From Actinoplanes aureus (lineage in GTDB: Bacteria > Actinomycetota > Actinomycetes > Mycobacteriales > Micromonosporaceae): a DNA stretch of 64,000 nt. The notes under the pieces are model-generated. The model saw only the letters and a list, made by a program, of their open reading frames with translations. It did no database searches and was not told the origin of the DNA. The position numbers and the translations under genes are program-made. Location of the stretch: the NCBI RefSeq assembly GCF_015704865.1, contig NZ_JADQTO010000034.1:1-64000 (forward strand). The letters run 5' to 3'. Below are positions 59,538 to 64,000 of this stretch, piece by piece. The stretch's first letter is position 1. The number at the start of each line of letters is the position of its first letter.

Positions 59538-62500
59538 TTACAGGACGGGGCGCGTCTCCGGAGTCAGTCGCTCGGCCTCGGCCGCCGCGTCAGCCGGCTC
59601 CCGGTGCACCACGTCGACCAGCGGCTCACCCTCGCGGGTCAGCGCACCCCAGGCACCGGCCGGGTCGCTGACCAGGAACGCCGACGGGTGGATCAGCACG
59701 GCGGCGTGCGCCGGCGGGACCACCTGCCGTCCGGTCCGGTCCAGCACCCCGAAGCGGCCGTTCTCCTCGAACACCGCCAGGCCCTCGTCGGTGAACCCCT
59801 CCACCGGCCCACCGGCGTACAGCACGGTCGCGAACCGCTGGTACCGCCGCGGCACCGCGATCCGGCCACGCCGGTCGATCGCGCCCCACACGCCGTGCGT
59901 GCGGGTGAGCGCCATCCCGCGCCGGAACGGCAACGCGTCCTCGAAACCGCCGGTCACGACCGTCTGGTTCGCCCGGTCGATCGCGAACCAGCCGCCGACG
60001 GGCTCCCGGCTCACCCAGGCCAGCCCTTCGGCGAAGCGCCCGGCCGCCAGATAGCCGGCGTCGGCCGCGATCTCCAGGGCACCGGTCTGGTCGATCAGCT
60101 CCCACGCCGCCGAATCCGGACGGCGTACCCACGCCACACCCTCGGAGAACGGCTGCGCCTCCGCGTATTGCGGGTCCACCGCGGCCGCGTACCCCCAGAG
60201 GCCGGTGCCGTCGTCCCGCAGCGGCGTCGGCGGCTGCGGCAGGCCCAGCACCTCCTCCCGGGTGCGCGGATACGGACCCCAGCCACCGTCCCCGGTCCGC
60301 CGGGTGATCTCGTCGAGCGCCAGCTCGATGCGCTGCACCAGCTCCGCGCCCTCGCCCTGGCGAACGTTGAGCGCCCGCTCGAAGTGGTTCACCGCCTCCA
60401 GGTAGCGCCCCTGCTCGAACGCCGAACGCCCGGCCATCTCCCGGATCTCGGCCCGCACCAGCGACGGCAGCTCCGGCGAATCAGCCTGCTCGTAGAGCCG
60501 GTCCGCCTCGGCGAACTCACCCCGCCACTGCAGCACATGCGCCAGCCGCGCCCGCGCGATGACCGTCGGCCGCAGCTCCCCGCTCGCCTCCGCATGCCGC
60601 AGGCCCTCCCGCCCGTCGGCGAGCGCGTCGTCCAGCTCACCCAGGACCCGATGGACCACCGCACGCAGGCTCAGCAGCCCGGCCCGGACGTTGTCCCGCT
60701 CCGCGAACTCCAGCCGGTCGGTCAGCCGATCCGCCAGACCCCACAGCCGCTCCGGCTCATCAATCCGCTCGCGCAACGTACCCGGATCGAAAACCCAAGG
60801 GAGAGAAGCCAAAACCCGCTCGGGATCGGCCAGGCGCCGATCTCCAGCTTCGCGCCGCTGCGGAGGTACGCCCTCCGAGCTCTGCCGCTCGTCAGAGGCA
60901 TCCTCGCCGCCACCGACTCCAGCAACCGCACCAACCGGCCCGGCCGCAGCCACCACACCCGCCTCGGCGGCCTCCGCTTCCGGCCCGCCTTCAGCCGAGC
61001 CCAAAACCACCCCGGCCACGGACGGGCTCAGCTCGGTCGCTTCCGCGCCCGGCTCGGTCGCTTCGGCTTCGGCGGCGGTCAGGCTCGGCTGGGCTGCTTC
61101 CTCGTCCAGTTCGGCCATTGCCGAACTCGGCTCGGCTGCTTCCGTATCCGGCTCAGCCACCCCCGCTTCGACCAGTGCGTCTACTTCCGTGTCCGGCCCG
61201 GTCGCTGCCGCGTCAGTCGGCTGCTCGGCTGCCGAGACTTCATCGGCCACCGGATAGGCGCCGAGTTCCGCTTCCCGCGTGGCCTCGCCGGTCACGTCTT
61301 CCCGGGCCACCTCGCCCGCCGACACCGTCTCGGCGTAGTCGGACTGCGAGCTCTCCAGCACGCTGACGACGCCGCCCGCTTCCGACGTTCCCGGCTCCGG
61401 CGGGACATCGGTGGCGATCGGCTCGGCGCTGGCCCAGCTCAGCTCCTCGACCGGCTCCGCCGGGGCGGCCGCGTCACCGGTCTCCGGCTCGGTCCAGGTT
61501 GCTGCCTCCGCCGGCTCGGCCGGATCCCACGCTTCCTGCACGCCTGCCCCGGCGACGGTGTCCGCCTCGCCGGCTGCTTCCCGCTCATCCCACATCCCGG
61601 CGGCCGCCGACTCGCCGCCCACCGAACCTTCCTGCTCAGCAGCCACGCCCGCGTCCGAGGCATCGGGTTCGGCTTGGAACTCGGTGTCGTGGGTGGTCCA
61701 GGTGTCGCTGGTTTCGGGTTCGGCCTGGTCCTCGCTCTGGGTGGTCCAGGCGTCATCGGCTTCGGGCTCGGCCTGGGCCTCGTTGTTGTCCTGGGTGGCC
61801 CAGGATTCCGGCTCGGTCTGGACCACGACGTCGTCCTGCGTGGCCGAGGTCTCGCCGCTTTCCGCAGCTTCCCCGCCGACCGTCGCGGCCTCGGTCACGT
61901 CCGCATCGGCCGAACCTGCCGCCGTGACGTCTTCCGCCTCCGGCTGGACAAAAGCGTCGGCCGCCGGATCGGCCTCTGTCTCGACCGCCTCAAGCTCCGC
62001 GCTGCCCTGATCCGCGGCGACGGCTGCTTCCGGGGCTGGGAGCCCGGTCTCGCCGTCGGCATCCTCATCCGGCTCGATCGCGGGAGCGAACCAACCCTGC
62101 GGGACGGGCTCCGGCTCGGCGGGCGCCTCCGGAGCGGGAGCCGCTTCGGCCTCCGGAACCGGCGTGGTCGCGCCCAGACCGCTCATCGAGAGCAGCCAGC
62201 CCAGCCCGTGCGACTCCTCGGCCGGTGCGCTGCCCTCATCGGCGATGTGGGCGGTGTCAGCGGGCGCCTCGCCCACGAACGAATCCGCAGTGGGCACGGG
62301 AGCGACGGCTTCATCCGCGAGGGGCTCAGCGGTCTCCCCGGCCAGATGCGTGGCAGCCTCTCCGGTGAAGTACTCCGGAGCCGTCGCCTCCTCGCCACCG
62401 AACGGCGGGGCGGTGACCGGCTCGGCCGCCGATGCGTACCCGGCGTGTGCGGCCGGGTGCGCGTCCGCCGGCTCGTTCCACCCGTGCCCGATCGGGGCGG

Positions 62501-64000
62501 AGTAGTGCGGGTCAGCCGCATGCGTGCCCAGCCGGCGCGGGTCGATCGGCTGGGTGCGTTCGACCTGGTGCTCCGCGGTCTCCGGCCCCACCCGGCGCAG
62601 GTCGAGCGGCCGCGTCTGGTCCTCCGGCAACGGCGAGGTACCGGCCTCGGCCGGAGGAGCGTGCCCCGGCATCGCGGTATGGCCGGCACGTCTCGGGTCG
62701 AGCGGCCGGGTCGGTTCCCCGGACTGCTGCCGCTCGTCGGCGGGCCAGGTTCCGGCGTGTGCGGCATCCGTGGGGCCGAAGTTGGATCCGCCCACCGCCG
62801 GCCCCGAGACCGGGGAAACGCCAGCAGGCCCGGACACCGGTGTGATGTCCATGCCGTCGGCGATCGGTCCAGCACCGGCTCCGGACACCGGCGCGCTCTC
62901 CGACAGAGGCGTGCGATCAGACAGGGGCGCGCTACCGGACACAGGCGCGTCGACTCGCCCGAAGGCGGGTGCGTTCCCGGACACCGGCGAGACCGGACCG
63001 GGACCGTTCCAGCCCACCGGGACGTCGGGCGCCCCCGGCCCGGAGCGAGGATGTGCCGCACCCGGATACGCCGAACCACCCGGCCCGGACGTCGGATAAA
63101 CAGCAGCCGGCGGCGTCATCTGCTGCGGGGTGACCCGCGTCGGCTGCGGCGCCGGACGGGCCGTAGCCGGTGTGTTCCGCTCCGGCGGCGCCGGGCGCAG
63201 GTTGAACGGCGTCGTGTCACGGCGGTGCTCGTCGGGGTAGGCCGGGAAGGCGTCCGGAGGCGCCGGGCGGGCGCTGCCATACGCGGGACCGGCGGGCGAC
63301 GTCGGCCCGGGCATCGGCCGGCCGTCCGGGCCCTGCCGGGGAACCTGCTGCTCAGGGGCCTGCCGCCGGCCCTGGTAGCCGGCTTCCTGGTCGAGTCGCG
63401 CCCGGCCGGGCACGAAACCGACAGCCGCTCCGGGCGCCGGACCGTTGGGCCGGCCCGGTGGAACGTCGCCTCCGGGCGGAACCGGCCCGCCGTGCTGCGC
63501 CGGTCGCGGCCCACCTGGACCCGCGGGCGGAACCGGGTAGCCGCCCCGGGCGGGACCGTGCGGCGCTTGCGATCCGGGTCGCGGCCCGTAGCCGGGAGCC
63601 GGCGCCTGCCCCCGGCCGCGCTCGGGCGCCTGGGGCTGCTGCGGCACCCGCCCTGCGGCCGGACGCCCGGGCGAAACCGGCACGGAGGGCGAGTGCGGTG
63701 CCACCGACCCGTGGCCTGGCGGAACGGGATGGCCCGGTGAAGCCGGGGACACCTGGGCATGGCCCGGCGGAACCGGGTTGACCCGGGCGGATCCGCCGTA
63801 AACGGGCGCGGACCCGCGCCGCTGTTCCGGGGCGGGCTGGCGATCGTCGACATGATCGTGCATGTGAACGGGACGGTTCCACGACGGCTCGTCAGGCCGC
63901 GGCTGCGGCGAAACCGGCGCAGCACCCACCGACGCCCGGCCTCGGCCGCGCCCGTCGCCGCTCACCGGAGCCGATCCACTGACCGGCGCCGCGCTGATCG
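59538..64000 (-). CDS. Giant protein with disordered acidic N-terminus, TPR and WG repeats (partial)
   Basis: The frame stays open to the right edge, so the true start is outside the window. At least 1487 residues are visible. The N-terminal 550 residues are Pro/Gly/Arg-rich with many short PVSG and PPG motifs. A very acidic region (about 560-1110) is rich in Glu/Ala/Val with repeated AxxWTxxD-like segments. Then comes a TPR-like helical region (about 1130-1260, RARLAHVLQWRGEFAEADRLYEQ) and about six WG repeats near the C-terminus (GLWGYAAAVDPQYAEAQPFSEGVAWV, GAIDRRGRIAVPRRYQRF, GVLDRTGRQVVPP). WG repeats bind protein partners. No signal peptide is visible in the part seen. It is a possible cytoplasmic scaffold. 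Confidence 0.8.
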   Translation of the reverse strand, partial: ISAAPVSGSAPVSGDGRGRGRASVGAAPVSPQPRPDEPSWNRPVHMHDHVDDRQPAPEQRRGSAPVYGGSARVNPVPPGHAQVSPASPGHPVPPGHGSVAPHSPSVPVSPGRPAAGRVPQQPQAPERGRGQAPAPGYGPRPGSQAPHGPARGGYPVPPAGPGGPRPAQHGGPVPPGGDVPPGRPNGPAPGAAVGFVPGRARLDQEAGYQGRRQAPEQQVPRQGPDGRPMPGPTSPAGPAYGSARPAPPDAFPAYPDEHRRDTTPFNLRPAPPERNTPATARPAPQPTRVTPQQMTPPAAVYPTSGPGGSAYPGAAHPRSGPGAPDVPVGWNGPGPVSPVSGNAPAFGRVDAPVSGSAPLSDRTPLSESAPVSGAGAGPIADGMDITPVSGPAGVSPVSGPAVGGSNFGPTDAAHAGTWPADERQQSGEPTRPLDPRRAGHTAMPGHAPPAEAGTSPLPEDQTRPLDLRRVGPETAEHQVERTQPIDPRRLGTHAADPHYSAPIGHGWNEPADAHPAAHAGYASAAEPVTAPPFGGEEATAPEYFTGEAATHLAGETAEPLADEAVAPVPTADSFVGEAPADTAHIADEGSAPAEESHGLGWLLSMSGLGATTPVPEAEAAPAPEAPAEPEPVPQGWFAPAIEPDEDADGETGLPAPEAAVAADQGSAELEAVETEADPAADAFVQPEAEDVTAAGSADADVTEAATVGGEAAESGETSATQDDVVVQTEPESWATQDNNEAQAEPEADDAWTTQSEDQAEPETSDTWTTHDTEFQAEPDASDAGVAAEQEGSVGGESAAAGMWDEREAAGEADTVAGAGVQEAWDPAEPAEAATWTEPETGDAAAPAEPVEELSWASAEPIATDVPPEPGTSEAGGVVSVLESSQSDYAETVSAGEVAREDVTGEATREAELGAYPVADEVSAAEQPTDAAATGPDTEVDALVEAGVAEPDTEAAEPSSAMAELDEEAAQPSLTAAEAEATEPGAEATELSPSVAGVVLGSAEGGPEAEAAEAGVVAAAGPVGAVAGVGGGEDASDERQSSEGVPPQRREAGDRRLADPERVLASLPWVFDPGTLRERIDEPERLWGLADRLTDRLEFAERDNVRAGLLSLRAVVHRVLGELDDALADGREGLRHAEASGELRPTVIARARLAHVLQWRGEFAEADRLYEQADSPELPSLVRAEIREMAGRSAFEQGRYLEAVNHFERALNVRQGEGAELVQRIELALDEITRRTGDGGWGPYPRTREEVLGLPQPPTPLRDDGTGLWGYAAAVDPQYAEAQPFSEGVAWVRRPDSAAWELIDQTGALEIAADAGYLAAGRFAEGLAWVSREPVGGWFAIDRANQTVVTGGFEDALPFRRGMALTRTHGVWGAIDRRGRIAVPRRYQRFATVLYAGGPVEGFTDEGLAVFEENGRFGVLDRTGRQVVPPAHAAVLIHPSAFLVSDPAGAWGALTREGEPLVDVVHREPADAAAEAERLTPETRPVL

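Noticed and set aside
59604..63740. Very long plus-strand open frame opposite the giant WG-repeat gene
   Set aside because: It is the complement shadow of a high-GC coding frame. It has no start signal, no recognisable domain, and is rich in Arg with implausible composition.
1..64000. CRISPR arrays, rRNA or tRNA genes
   Set aside because: I read the intergenic regions for direct repeats with unique spacers, tRNA cloverleaf cores (GTTCRANNC) and rRNA signatures and saw none. The repeats found have other structures.
1..64000. Insertion sequences or transposase genes
   Set aside because: No transposase-like proteins were seen in any frame. The only recombinase is the AICE integrase.

Overview
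The window is high-GC actinobacterial DNA. The lipA/lipB, DUF4191 and glnA neighbourhood, the lpdA-sucB pair, the fused CobU-CobT and an ESX-type secretion locus fit Micromonosporaceae, with Actinoplanes or a relative as my best guess; this is inference from gene content and codon use, not a database match.

Layout. (1) 1-3.7 kb: accessory DNA with an iteron-like repeat cluster (129-196), strong hairpins, a lower-GC orphan membrane gene (749-1387), and a creatininase-family gene co-transcribed with an XRE/TPR regulator. (2) 3.7-15.4 kb: the core of an actinomycete integrative and conjugative element (AICE). It is one long rightward run of mostly stop/start-overlapping genes: membrane protein, SSB, mini P-loop protein, TraB/FtsK-type translocase, zinc-ribbon and membrane proteins, DUF6197, MazG-like pyrophosphohydrolase, HTH/zinc protein, Pycsar-effector-like membrane protein, GIY-YIG nuclease, DUF2637/Spd-like protein, DpdA-like transglycosylase, RepSA-like HUH initiator, excisionase and tyrosine integrase. 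The integrase end lies about 80 bp from the 3' end of glnA, so attR is probably in that gap. The other att site was not found and may lie left of the window. (3) 15.4-17.4 kb: glnA with a perfect GlnR box upstream, and an RDD membrane protein. (4) 17.4-35.1 kb: a type VII (ESX) secretion locus. It has two WXG100 proteins, two long candidate secreted proteins, a STAS-HATPase protein, EccB, EccC, EccD, EccE, a CbxX-type ATPase fused to a beta-helix, and a mycosin that has lost its whole catalytic triad. (5) 35.5-41.7 kb: DUF4191, a large LuxR-type ATPase regulator, small ORFs, and a gene-poor stretch rich in repeats that contains a perfect 22-bp-stem hairpin; then lipA. (6) 41.8-64 kb: an archaeal-type aspartyl-tRNA synthetase under a translational T-box riboswitch with an Asp (GAC) specifier, a frameshifted PQQ-propeller gene, DUF5808, lipB, a GT-C-like membrane protein, a TIGR01777 epimerase, lpdA-sucB, pepA, gcvT, cobS, cobUT, a site-2 protease, an aldo/keto reductase, and the C-terminal part of a giant protein with TPR and WG repeats that runs off the right edge.

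How the parts connect. The AICE carries its own replication, transfer and integration machinery, and in the same coupled operon a set of nucleotide/DNA-metabolism and defence-like proteins (MazG-like, orphan Pycsar effector, GIY-YIG, DpdA-like). The lipoate genes lipA and lipB serve the lipoyl domains of SucB, and SucB's E3 partner LpdA is encoded next to it. gcvT also belongs to a lipoate-dependent system. The T7SS locus keeps all membrane core components but its protease looks structural rather than catalytic.
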